Shown one piece after another: positions 6,865 to 14,303 of a stretch of 14,341 nucleotides of DNA (position 1 is the stretch's first letter; each line of letters starts with the position of its first letter). Position numbers and translations under genes: made by a program. The stretch spans positions 1 through 14,341 of the forward strand of contig JAQVYP010000032.1 in assembly GCA_029004655.1 (NCBI GenBank), given 5' to 3'. Under the pieces are notes generated by a model. The model was not told the origin of the DNA and made no database searches. It saw only the letters and a program-made list of their open reading frames with translations. Origin of the DNA: Oscillospiraceae bacterium. GTDB taxonomy: Bacteria; Bacillota; Clostridia; Oscillospirales; Acutalibacteraceae.

Positions 6865-7722
6865 TCAGATAAACATTGTTCCGCTACCTTCATCGGTGAG
6901 CATCTCAATCAAAATTGCGTGATCCATTCGCCCGTCAATAATATTGGTTTGGTGAACGCCGCGGCGCACAGCGTCCACGCAACAATCAATTTTGGGAATC
7001 ATTCCGCCCGATATTGTTCCGCTTTTCTTGAGCGCAGGAACTTCACTGACGTGAACAAGAGGAATAAGTGTTGACGGGTCATTCTTATCCCTTAATAGCC
7101 CCGGGATATCCGTCATCAAAATTAGCTTATCAGCACCAAGCGCTGCCGCAATTGCCGCCGCCGCCGTGTCTGCATTCACATTATAAACTGTATTGCCTTC
7201 GCCCATTGCAATTGTGGAAACAACTGGAATATATCCATTCTTGAGTGAATCCGTTATAACAGTAGTGTCGACATTAACAAGCTCGCCGACAAGCCCTATG
7301 TCCTCACCCTCATATTTTTTGGCACGAAGCAGTTGACCATCAATTCCCGAAAGCCCCAGCGCTTTACCGCCGTGTGTTTGAAGCAACCCGACAAGCCCTT
7401 TGTTAACCTTACCGGCAAGCACCATCTGAACAATATCAATGGTTTCCTCATCGGTATAGCGAAGACCTCCGACAAACTTGCTTTCCTTGCCGATTTTCGC
7501 CAGCATTTCGTTAATTTCAGGTCCGCCACCGTGCACTAGCACAACATTTATGCCGACAAGCGACAAAAGCACGATATCGGTCATTACTTCGTCCTTTAAT
7601 TTTTCATTAATCATCGCATTTCCGCCGTATTTAACAACAACGGTTCTTCCGCAATATTTTTGAATATAAGGCAATGCCTGAATTAACACATCGGCTCTGT
7701 CTAAATTTGATATATTATCCAT
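6865..7722 (-). CDS. argB: Acetylglutamate kinase
   Basis: Phosphorylates N-acetylglutamate with ATP, usually the regulated step of the cyclic pathway. 285 residues from the ATG at 7722, which has GGAGG 8 nt upstream; a TTG five codons earlier lies within that site and is rejected. Amino-acid-kinase motifs: KYGGNAM (31-37), VHGGGPEI (63-70), NVNADTAA (181-188), GGMIPK (239-244), and the C-terminal HQTNIIDGR with LLTDEGSGTMF-like end. The N-terminal helix before the first strand (residues about 8-25, ADVLIQALPYIQKYCG) is characteristic of hexameric, arginine-inhibited kinases, so feedback inhibition is expected. A mobile-element copy lies immediately upstream in the mRNA. Confidence 0.97.
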   Translation of the reverse strand: MDNISNLDRADVLIQALPYIQKYCGRTVVVKYGGNAMINEKLKDEVMTDIVLLSLVGINVVLVHGGGPEINEMLAKIGKESKFVGGLRYTDEETIDIVQMVLAGKVNKGLVGLLQTHGGKALGLSGIDGQLLRAKKYEGEDIGLVGELVNVDTTVITDSLKNGYIPVVSTIAMGEGNTVYNVNADTAAAAIAAALGADKLILMTDIPGLLRDKNDPSTLIPLVHVSEVPALKKSGTISGGMIPKIDCCVDAVRRGVHQTNIIDGRMDHAILIEMLTDEGSGTMFI

Positions 7723-7741
7723 TGTTTTCACCTCCAATTTA

Positions 7742-7897
7742 TACTATTTACAATTAAAAAGCGCACAAAGATTTGCGAGGATTTTGTTTGTGAGGCAAGG
7801 CGGAGGACGAAGGCGGGCTATCGCCCACCGAGGACGACAACGCAGTCTCGCAAACAAAAGACCGCAAAGATTGGGTGATTTTTAGTTGGAATTAGTA
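7742..7897 (+). mobile_element. MITE-like inverted-repeat element, copy 2, inside the arginine operon
   Basis: 156 bp, same orientation as copy 1 and differing by a few substitutions plus a 13-bp insertion near the centre. Ends are TACTA and TAGTA; direct TTA repeats flank it (7739-7741 and 7898-7900). The right-hand TTA is the TAA stop codon of argJ read on the minus strand, so the element went into the stop codon and target duplication kept it. Removing the element and one TTA leaves 16 nt between argJ and argB, matching the 18- and 19-nt gaps elsewhere in the operon. The operon mRNA must carry it as a long hairpin between the two genes. Confidence 0.82.
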
Positions 7898-9115
7898 TTA
7901 CGTTCTGTAATCCCCGTTTATTTTTACATAATCATATGTGAGGTCGCATCCCCATGCTGTTGCGCTCTCATGGCCTTCGTTTAGGTTAACAAGAATCGAA
8001 ACATCATGTTCGACCAATATTTTCTTTGCTATTTCTTCACTAAACTCAACACCGGCACCATTTTTGCAAACAGCAATTTCCCCTGCAACCGATTTAAAGC
8101 TGACATCGATTTTTTGTACATCAACATCGGCTCCCGAATAACCGATAGCGCAAAGAGCCCTGCCCCAATTGGCATCAGCTCCGAAAATAGCCGCTTTCAT
8201 AAGAGAAGAACAGATAACACTTTTTGAAACTGTTTTAGCAATCTCCCATGATTTCGCGCCCGATACGACACACTCGATTAAATGGGTTGCACCCTCGCCA
8301 TCGCTTGCAATCATGCGGCTTAGTGACTCCAAAACTTTAAACAAAGCGTCTTTGAAGATTTCTGCATTTTCTCCGCCTGTGATTTCGAAATTGCCGGCTC
8401 TCCCGTTTGCAAGGACAGACACCATATCGTTTGTTGATGTATCTCCGTCAACGCTTACCATATTAAATGTCTTGTTAACAACGTCTTTCAACACACTGTT
8501 TAAGCAATCAGTTGAAATTTTAACATCACTTGTAATGAAGCAAAGCATTGTTGCCATGTTGGGATGAATCATTCCCGAACCTTTTGCCATGCCACCGATT
8601 CGACAAGTTTTGCCGTCAATCACGAACTCTGCTGCAACTTGCTTCTTCATTATATCTGTAGTCATAATTGCTTCTGCGGCATTGTCATTTCCACTTGCAG
8701 AAAGCTCGCTTGCAAGTGTTTCGGCAGCAGATTCAATCGGCTCAATCGGTAACACTTGACCAATAACTCCTGTTGAAGCAACAATAACATCAGATTCAGA
8801 TATCGAAAGTGCATTTGCAACTATTTCACACATACGATATGCTTTTTCTTCGCCATCCGCATTGCAAGTGTTGGCATTGCCGGAATTGCAAATGACTGCT
8901 TTTGCACAACCATCTTTAATATTTTCTTTGGTAACAATAAGCGGTGCGCCTTTAACAAGATTGGAAGTGTACATTGCTGCCGCAGTTGCTGCTGTATCGG
9001 TATAAATAAGTGCTAAATCACGCTTTTCTTTGTTTTTTCTGATACCACAATGCACGCCCGCTGCCTTAAAGCCGATAGGAGCACAAACTCCGCCGTCAAT
9101 AAATTCTATACCCAT
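7898..9115 (-). CDS. argJ: Glutamate N-acetyltransferase / amino-acid N-acetyltransferase
   Basis: Transfers acetyl from N-acetylornithine to glutamate, releasing ornithine and recycling the acetyl group; many family members also use acetyl-CoA. 405 residues, normal length. The self-cleavage motif KGSGMIHPNMATML is present, with the expected cut at Ala188-Thr189 making Thr189 the nucleophile. The C-terminus (NGDYRT) is the family's usual ending, so the adjacent mobile element has not truncated it. ATG preceded by GGGAG 7 nt away, 18 nt after argC. As no argA is nearby, ArgJ may supply the first step as well, but whether it is bifunctional cannot be told from sequence. Confidence 0.97.
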   Translation of the reverse strand: MGIEFIDGGVCAPIGFKAAGVHCGIRKNKEKRDLALIYTDTAATAAAMYTSNLVKGAPLIVTKENIKDGCAKAVICNSGNANTCNADGEEKAYRMCEIVANALSISESDVIVASTGVIGQVLPIEPIESAAETLASELSASGNDNAAEAIMTTDIMKKQVAAEFVIDGKTCRIGGMAKGSGMIHPNMATMLCFITSDVKISTDCLNSVLKDVVNKTFNMVSVDGDTSTNDMVSVLANGRAGNFEITGGENAEIFKDALFKVLESLSRMIASDGEGATHLIECVVSGAKSWEIAKTVSKSVICSSLMKAAIFGADANWGRALCAIGYSGADVDVQKIDVSFKSVAGEIAVCKNGAGVEFSEEIAKKILVEHDVSILVNLNEGHESATAWGCDLTYDYVKINGDYRT

Positions 9116-9133
9116 TGTATTTCTCCCTTTACC

Positions 9134-10168
9134 TTAAAACGCAGGTGGGACAAACTCCAGTCCTGTTTGCTCCTCAAGGCCAAAAATGATATTCATATTT
9201 TGAACTGCCTGACCGGCGGCTCCCTTAACCATGTTGTCTATTGCCGACACAACAATTAATGTGCCGGTACGATCATCAAAATGAAGTGATATATCGCAAA
9301 GGTTGGTGTATTTTACATTACGCAGATTTGCTATATCTCCATCTTTAAGAACGCGAACGAAATGACTTTTATTATATTTTGCTTCATAGGCATTTCTCAC
9401 TTGCTCTTTAGAAACACCGTCTCGGAGTTTAACATACATTGTTGAAATTATTCCCCTGTTAATGGGCAATAAATGAGGCACAAAGGTCACTGTAACCTGC
9501 TTGCCGGCAGCGCGTGACAAGGTTTGCTCTATTTCCGGTGTATGCCTATGAGATGCAACCTTATATGGTGCAAATGCTTCGTTGCAATCAGCAAAATGAG
9601 TGTTCTGCGCAAGTCCGCGACCAGCACCAGTTGCACCCGATTTTGAATCAATTATAATACTATCGGTTTTAACCAAACCGTTTTCAATGGCCGGAAAAAG
9701 TCCTAAACCGATTGATGTAGGATAGCAACCGGGATTTCCTATAATATCTGTGTTTTCAATTTGGTTAAAAAACAATTCCGGTAAACCATAAACTGCACGT
9801 TTGTGCAATTCGGGGCAAGTAAAGTCGAGTCCGTACCATTCCTTGTAATCCTCTTCGGAATCAAGGCGGAAATCGGCGCCCAAATCAATAAATTTCTTGC
9901 CAAGTGAAACGCATTTAACAGCTATTTCTTGTGAAAGACCATGTGGTACGCAAGCAAAAATAACATCACTTTTATTAATAACTTCTTCGTTATTTTCACA
10001 GACCAAATCACAAATCCCAAGAAACGACCCATAAACATCGCTTAACGCCTTGCCCTCAAAGCTTACAGAGCCAATAGCGGCAATAGTCACTTGTGGGTGA
10101 GTAAGCAAAATTCTTACAAGCTCGGCACCGGCATATCCTGTTGCGCCGATAATTCCTGCATTAATCAT
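9134..10168 (-). CDS. argC: N-acetyl-gamma-glutamyl-phosphate reductase
   Basis: NADPH-dependent reduction of acetylglutamyl phosphate to the semialdehyde. 344 residues from the ATG at 10168. The N-terminal Rossmann motif GATGYAG (8-14) binds NADP and Cys148 in GNPGCYPT is the catalytic cysteine; SGATGAGR and HRHTPEI follow in the usual order. Its ATG overlaps the argH stop (ATGA), and GGGGAGG lies inside the argH 3' end, so the two are translationally coupled. A longer in-frame extension into argH has no support. Confidence 0.97.
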   Translation of the reverse strand: MINAGIIGATGYAGAELVRILLTHPQVTIAAIGSVSFEGKALSDVYGSFLGICDLVCENNEEVINKSDVIFACVPHGLSQEIAVKCVSLGKKFIDLGADFRLDSEEDYKEWYGLDFTCPELHKRAVYGLPELFFNQIENTDIIGNPGCYPTSIGLGLFPAIENGLVKTDSIIIDSKSGATGAGRGLAQNTHFADCNEAFAPYKVASHRHTPEIEQTLSRAAGKQVTVTFVPHLLPINRGIISTMYVKLRDGVSKEQVRNAYEAKYNKSHFVRVLKDGDIANLRNVKYTNLCDISLHFDDRTGTLIVVSAIDNMVKGAAGQAVQNMNIIFGLEEQTGLEFVPPAF

Positions 10169-11556
10169 TTTGAATCCTCCCCAATATTTTTTAACAACTC
10201 TTTGATTCTGTTTGCCTGAAATTCCACGCATTTCGGTGCCGGTCCGCCATAAACCGTTCGATCAGAAACACAGCGTTCAAGCGAAATTGCGTCATACACA
10301 CCGTCATCGAACAAATCGCACACGGTAACGTATTCACAAAGCGGCAGTTCTTCTAAAGTTGTGCCTAGTTCAAGACACTTAGCCACCAATTCGCCCGATG
10401 CTTTATAAGCATCTCTGAACGGCAAACCTTTTGAAACAAGGAAATCAGCGCAGTCGGTTGCGTTGATAAATCCACCCGCAGCGGCTTTTCTCATATTTTC
10501 TGAGTTAACCTTCATTGTATCAATCATAGGAGTAAATGCAGTTAAGCACATTGTAACAGTATCAACTGCGTCAAAAACAGCTTCCTTATCCTCCTGCATA
10601 TCTTTGTTATAAGCAAGCGGAATACCCTTCATTACGGTAAGTAAAGTCATCAAATCGCCAAAAACACGACCTGATTTTCCCCTTACCAATTCTGCAATAT
10701 CGGGGTTTTTCTTCTGTGGCATGATAGATGAACCAGTAGAAAATGCATCATCTAATTCAACAAATTTAAACTCAAACGAACTCCACATAATTATCTCTTC
10801 CGCAAAGCGAGAAAGATGAACCATCACAATGGACAGCACGCAAGACAATTCAATACAAAAATCGCGATCCGAAACTCCGTCCAGACTGTTATGAGTAACA
10901 CCGTTCATTCCTAAAGCTGATGCTACCGCTTCCCTATCCAATGGATAGGTTGTTCCGGCCAAAGCACAAGAACCTAGCGGCGACACATTCATACGCTTCT
11001 TGCAATCGTCAAGACGTTCTATATCTCTAAGTAGCATTTGAGCATAGGCAAGGAAATGATGACCCAATGTTATAGGTTGAGCCCTTTGCAGATGTGTATA
11101 CCCCGGCATAACAGTCGATTTATAAAGCAATGCTTTGTCGGTCACAACCTCAATCAAACCAATAATCATTGATTTTAACTCATTGCACTTAGTCGTAAGA
11201 TATAGTCTGATGTCAAGCGCTACTTGGTCATTTCTGCTTCTCGCCGTATGCAGCCTTTTTCCAGAGTCGCCAAGGCGCTTTGTTAACTCACCCTCAACAA
11301 AGGTATGAATATCCTCTGCCGACTTGTCAATTTCCAACTTGCCGCTGTCGATGTCGCTTAATATTGAATCCAACTCATCAACGATTTTTCGGCTTTCAAT
11401 TAAGTCAATAATCCCTGTTTGACCAAGCATTGCAGCGTGAGCCTTAGAGCCCTCAATATCCTGTTTGTACATACGGCTGTCAAAAGCAATTGAACTGTTA
11501 AAATCGTTTGTCTTTGGATCAATTTCCTTTTTGAACCTTCCTGTCCAGAGTTTCAT
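10165..11556 (-). CDS. argH: Argininosuccinate lyase
   Basis: Splits argininosuccinate into arginine and fumarate, the final step. 463 residues from the ATG at 11556, with GAGGT about 6 nt upstream; a GTG one codon earlier is possible. Fumarase/aspartase superfamily marks are TARSRNDQVA (104-113), GYTHLQRAQP (152-161) and the mobile signature loop GSSIMPQKKNP (275-285) with the catalytic Ser. Full length. Forty-six nt separate it from the hydrolase upstream, the second-largest gap in the operon apart from the one holding the element and the argD-argF gap; AT-rich, no terminator seen. Confidence 0.97.
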   Translation of the reverse strand: MKLWTGRFKKEIDPKTNDFNSSIAFDSRMYKQDIEGSKAHAAMLGQTGIIDLIESRKIVDELDSILSDIDSGKLEIDKSAEDIHTFVEGELTKRLGDSGKRLHTARSRNDQVALDIRLYLTTKCNELKSMIIGLIEVVTDKALLYKSTVMPGYTHLQRAQPITLGHHFLAYAQMLLRDIERLDDCKKRMNVSPLGSCALAGTTYPLDREAVASALGMNGVTHNSLDGVSDRDFCIELSCVLSIVMVHLSRFAEEIIMWSSFEFKFVELDDAFSTGSSIMPQKKNPDIAELVRGKSGRVFGDLMTLLTVMKGIPLAYNKDMQEDKEAVFDAVDTVTMCLTAFTPMIDTMKVNSENMRKAAAGGFINATDCADFLVSKGLPFRDAYKASGELVAKCLELGTTLEELPLCEYVTVCDLFDDGVYDAISLERCVSDRTVYGGPAPKCVEFQANRIKELLKNIGEDSK

Positions 11557-11605
11557 CACATTACCTCATTATTAATAATCAAAATGCTTTTTATAAAAAC
11601 TAATA

Positions 11606-12265
11606 TTACAAAGTTTGTTCTAACATCCACTTATACAATTTTAAATTCGAATATGCTTGAATCCAGCTATCATGATCCACACCCTCATATAATGACAGTC
11701 TTGCATTACCACCTTGGCATCGAATTCTGTTAACCATGTCGATGCTTTCGCTGGCAGGGATACATGAATCAACAGTGCCATGATGCGCCCAAACAGGTGT
11801 AGTTTTTAGCATTTCTGTGTTCCAGCAAATACCCGTTCCGCAAACTGGTATTATTGCAGCAAAACGTTCTGGATTTGCAATTCCCCAGCCCCAAGTTCCG
11901 GTGCCGCCCATGCTAAGTCCTGTTAAATACACTCTTTTGGGGTCAATCGGGAGAACCTCAATAATATAATCTAAGTAATCATTAAGGGATTCTATAAAGC
12001 AGCCCCAATATTTTCCCTTTGGACATTGAGGCGCCACCATGAAAAATGGAAGCCCTTCACCCTGTTCCGGTTTTGCTAAGTCGAACGGAAGGTTGAAATG
12101 TATTAAACTTCCGTCATCGCCACGCTCTCCTGCACCATGTAAGCAAACCAACAACGGCCACTTTCCGGTGTTTGTGTCTTTGTTATATTTAAGAGGAGTA
12201 TACTGCAAGTAAGGAAAACTTTGCTTATTTTCAATCGGGTTTTCCCATTTTTTTAATTCTGTCAT
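11606..12265 (-). CDS. Alpha/beta-hydrolase (esterase/peptidase-like), inserted between argG and argH
   Basis: 219 residues, cytoplasmic (no signal peptide). A complete catalytic triad is visible: Ser118 in the nucleophile elbow GLSMGG, Asp166 in HHGTVDSCIP and His198 in GVDHDSW. The oxyanion region is HGAGERG (43-49). This pattern fits the phospholipase/carboxylesterase and prolyl-oligopeptidase-like hydrolases with YLTGLSMGG. The substrate cannot be read from the sequence. It starts 9 nt after argG with a weak ribosome binding site (AGAAGGA overlapping the end of argG, 13 nt away), so it is surely cotranscribed with the arginine genes. It is not a known arginine enzyme; a role in deacylation or in removing a side product is only a guess. 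Confidence 0.93.
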   Translation of the reverse strand: MTELKKWENPIENKQSFPYLQYTPLKYNKDTNTGKWPLLVCLHGAGERGDDGSLIHFNLPFDLAKPEQGEGLPFFMVAPQCPKGKYWGCFIESLNDYLDYIIEVLPIDPKRVYLTGLSMGGTGTWGWGIANPERFAAIIPVCGTGICWNTEMLKTTPVWAHHGTVDSCIPASESIDMVNRIRCQGGNARLSLYEGVDHDSWIQAYSNLKLYKWMLEQTL

Positions 12266-12274
12266 ATTAAAAAC

Positions 12275-13492
12275 TTAGTCCTTCTTCCACTTTTTTGCCA
12301 TTACTTTAATCGGAAGTCCAAACAAGTTGATAAATCCGGCAGAATCCTTTTGATCGTAAACCTGATCCTCATCGAATGTTGCAACTTCTTCATCATACAA
12401 GCTAAGTGGAGAAGTAACCCCGGCATTAATCATGTTGCCCTTATAAAGCTTTAATGTTACTTCACCAGTAACAGTTTCTTGTGTTTTATTAACAAATGCG
12501 TCAAGAGATTCCCGCAATGGAGTGAACCACTGACCATTGTAAACCAATTCTGCATATTTAACAGAAATAAGCTCTTTATAATGCTGTGTATCTCTGTCGA
12601 GAGTAATTGTTTCCAAGACCTGATGTGCCCTATAAAGAATTGTGCCGCCGGGAGTTTCGTAAACGCCTCTTGATTTCATGCCAACAAGACGGTTTTCAAC
12701 CAAATCAGCAAGACCTATACCATTTTCGCCGCCAACCTTGTTAAGATATTTAACCATTTCAACAGCACCCATCTTTTTGCCGTCAATTGCAACCGGAACG
12801 CCCTTTTCAAATGAAAGCTTAACATACGTTGCCTTATCAGGAGCCATTTCAGGTGATACACTCATCTCTAAAAATCCGGGCTTGTTATACTGTGGCTCGT
12901 TAGCTGGGTTTTCCAAATCAAGACCCTCGTGTGAAAGATGCCACAAGTTTTTATCCTTTGAATAGTTGGTTTCACGATTGATTTTAAGAGGAATGTTGTG
13001 TGCCTCGGCATAATCAATCTCTTCATCTCTTGACTTAATATCCCAAATTCTCCAAGGGGCAATAATTTTCATATCAGGAGCGAAAGCCTTGATTGTAAGT
13101 TCAAAACGGACCTGATCATTACCTTTGCCTGTGCAGCCGTGACAAATGGCATCTGCGCCTTCTGCTATAGCAATTTCAACAATTCTCTTTGCAATGATAG
13201 GACGTGCAAAAGAGGTGCCAAGAAGATAATCTCCCTCATAAACTGCACCCGCTTTAAGGGTCGGGAATATATAATCTTCAACAAATTCTTTGTTTAAATC
13301 CTCAATATACAACTTAGAAGCACCGGTTTTAATTGCCTTTTCTTCAAGACCCTCCAACTCGGTTCCTTGACCTACATCACCGGAAACTGCAACAACCTCG
13401 CAGTTATCATAATTTTCTTTAAGCCACGGTATGATTATAGATGTATCCAATCCGCCTGAATATGCAAGTACTACTTTTTTAATGTCTCCCAT
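12275..13492 (-). CDS. argG: Argininosuccinate synthase
   Basis: Condenses citrulline and aspartate with ATP to argininosuccinate. 405 residues, the usual length. The N-terminal PP-loop is AYSGGLDTS (10-18), followed by family segments such as HGCTGKGNDQVRFE and SLWHLSHEG-like KNLWHLSHEGLDLE. Start ATG with AGGAGG 9 nt upstream. First gene of the operon, behind a promoter with ArgR-like operators; placing argG and argH first and the early-pathway genes after them is the reverse of pathway order. Confidence 0.98.
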   Translation of the reverse strand: MGDIKKVVLAYSGGLDTSIIIPWLKENYDNCEVVAVSGDVGQGTELEGLEEKAIKTGASKLYIEDLNKEFVEDYIFPTLKAGAVYEGDYLLGTSFARPIIAKRIVEIAIAEGADAICHGCTGKGNDQVRFELTIKAFAPDMKIIAPWRIWDIKSRDEEIDYAEAHNIPLKINRETNYSKDKNLWHLSHEGLDLENPANEPQYNKPGFLEMSVSPEMAPDKATYVKLSFEKGVPVAIDGKKMGAVEMVKYLNKVGGENGIGLADLVENRLVGMKSRGVYETPGGTILYRAHQVLETITLDRDTQHYKELISVKYAELVYNGQWFTPLRESLDAFVNKTQETVTGEVTLKLYKGNMINAGVTSPLSLYDEEVATFDEDQVYDQKDSAGFINLFGLPIKVMAKKWKKD

Positions 13493-13536
13493 GATTTATA
13501 TCCTCCTGAATGTGTTGTTTTTATATAATATTTATA

Positions 13537-13564
13537 ATTATACACATTTTATGCATAAAATCAA
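13537..13564 (-). promoter_or_regulatory. Promoter of the arginine operon
   Basis: Minus-strand -35 TTGATT (13564-13559), 16-bp spacer, consensus -10 TATAAT (13542-13537). Predicted start is near 13530, about 38 nt before the argG ATG. The spacer is nearly filled by a 16-bp palindrome, so a protein bound there would block RNA polymerase. Confidence 0.7.
13546..13561. promoter_or_regulatory. Perfect palindrome in the argG promoter, candidate ArgR operator
   Basis: ATTTTATGCATAAAAT is a perfect 16-bp palindrome covering the spacer and the edge of the -35. Its AT-rich form with a TATGCATA core resembles one side of known ARG boxes. Position and gene content argue for arginine repression; the match to consensus is partial. 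Confidence 0.5.
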
Positions 13565-13580
13565 GTAATAAGCATCATTT

Positions 13581-13598
13581 TATTCATATTTATGCATA
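13581..13598. promoter_or_regulatory. Second ARG-box-like site upstream of argG
   Basis: TATTCATATTTATGCATA, read in reverse as TATGCATAAATATGAATA, agrees with about 12 of 18 positions of the Bacillus ARG-box consensus. Its centre lies about 36 bp from the centre of the promoter palindrome. Paired boxes are usual for hexameric ArgR. Confidence 0.5.
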
Positions 13599-13706
13599 TT
13601 TGTCATAACATACAAATATTACTGCTAAAAATCAAAATAATAAGTTTATTATACCGTTTATTTAAAATAAATTCAATTAACTGCTTTAAATTATATTATC
13701 TTCATA

Positions 13707-13717
13707 TATAATATAAT
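13707..13717 (+). promoter_or_regulatory. Possible -10 region for the flavin-reductase-like gene
   Basis: TATAAT occurs twice in overlap (13707-13712 and 13712-13717) about 30-40 nt before the plus-strand ATG. No good -35 box is seen at the right distance, so the promoter is tentative. The 255-bp divergent region is otherwise AT-rich. Confidence 0.35.
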
Positions 13718-13747
13718 AAAGTAAAAATTATAAGGGAGCGATTAATT

Positions 13748-14248
13748 ATGCCGTTTGTAGAAATAAGTGCAAAAGAAATTGATAAAAACGCAATTAGCCT
13801 CATTTCCCAAGAGTGGGCACTTGTCACAGCAGGAAGCAGTGATAAGTTTAATATGATGACCGCAAGTTGGGGCTTCTTGGGTGAAATGTGGGGCAAAGAT
13901 TGTGCCATTGCAATGATTCGTCCACAACGCTATACGCTGGAATTTATTAATAACAGCGATTATTTTACCTTGAGTTTTTATGGTGATAACAAAGTAGTTC
14001 ACAAGGTTTGCGGCTCAAAATCAGGGCGCGATATCGACAAGGCGAAAGAGTCGGGGCTTGTCCCCATTTTTGATAACGGTGCTGTTTATTTCGAGCAAGC
14101 CGAGCTTGTAATTGTGTGCAAAAAACTTTATGCCTCCCAAATTGAAAAAGAATCCTTTATCGACAAGGAATGTTTAAAGTGGTATCCAGATAATGATTTC
14201 CACAAAATGTTTGTTGGCGAAATTGTTAAGGTGCTAAAAAAAGCATAG
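13748..14248 (+). CDS. Flavin reductase-like, FMN-binding split-barrel protein
   Basis: 166 residues, soluble. The pattern ALVTAGSSDKFNMMTASWGFLGEMWGK-type N-terminal half (with NMMTASWG at 35-42), then RPQRYTLEFI (58-67) and FTLSFY, matches small flavin reductase/FMN-binding split-barrel proteins common in gut Clostridia. The electron acceptor is unknown. GGGAG lies 9 nt before the ATG. It is transcribed away from argG and ends at a strong terminator, so it is a single-gene unit. The nearby ARG-box-like sites lie over 100 bp from its start and more likely serve argG. Confidence 0.88.
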   Translation: MPFVEISAKEIDKNAISLISQEWALVTAGSSDKFNMMTASWGFLGEMWGKDCAIAMIRPQRYTLEFINNSDYFTLSFYGDNKVVHKVCGSKSGRDIDKAKESGLVPIFDNGAVYFEQAELVIVCKKLYASQIEKESFIDKECLKWYPDNDFHKMFVGEIVKVLKKA

Positions 14249-14259
14249 TAAATAAAACG

Positions 14260-14303
14260 AAAGAGCTAAAGTCAAACAGTTGATTGACTTTAGCTCTTTT
14301 TTT
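14260..14303 (+). terminator. Strong intrinsic terminator after the flavin-reductase-like gene
   Basis: Perfect 16-bp stem, AAAGAGCTAAAGTCAA (14260-14275) with TTGACTTTAGCTCTTT (14284-14299), 8-base loop, then a T-run to 14303. It begins 12 nt after the stop codon. Confidence 0.92.

Noticed and set aside
6846..6908. Longer argD start overlapping argB
   Set aside because: The extra 21 residues do not belong to the family and merely read argB codons; the ATG at 6845 gives the usual N-terminus.
8169..8567. 132-residue frame antisense to argJ
   Set aside because: argJ is full length with all family motifs; the antisense frame has no start signals.
10169..10231. Longer argC start inside argH
   Set aside because: The ATG at 10168 has a strong ribosome binding site and gives the standard Rossmann N-terminus.
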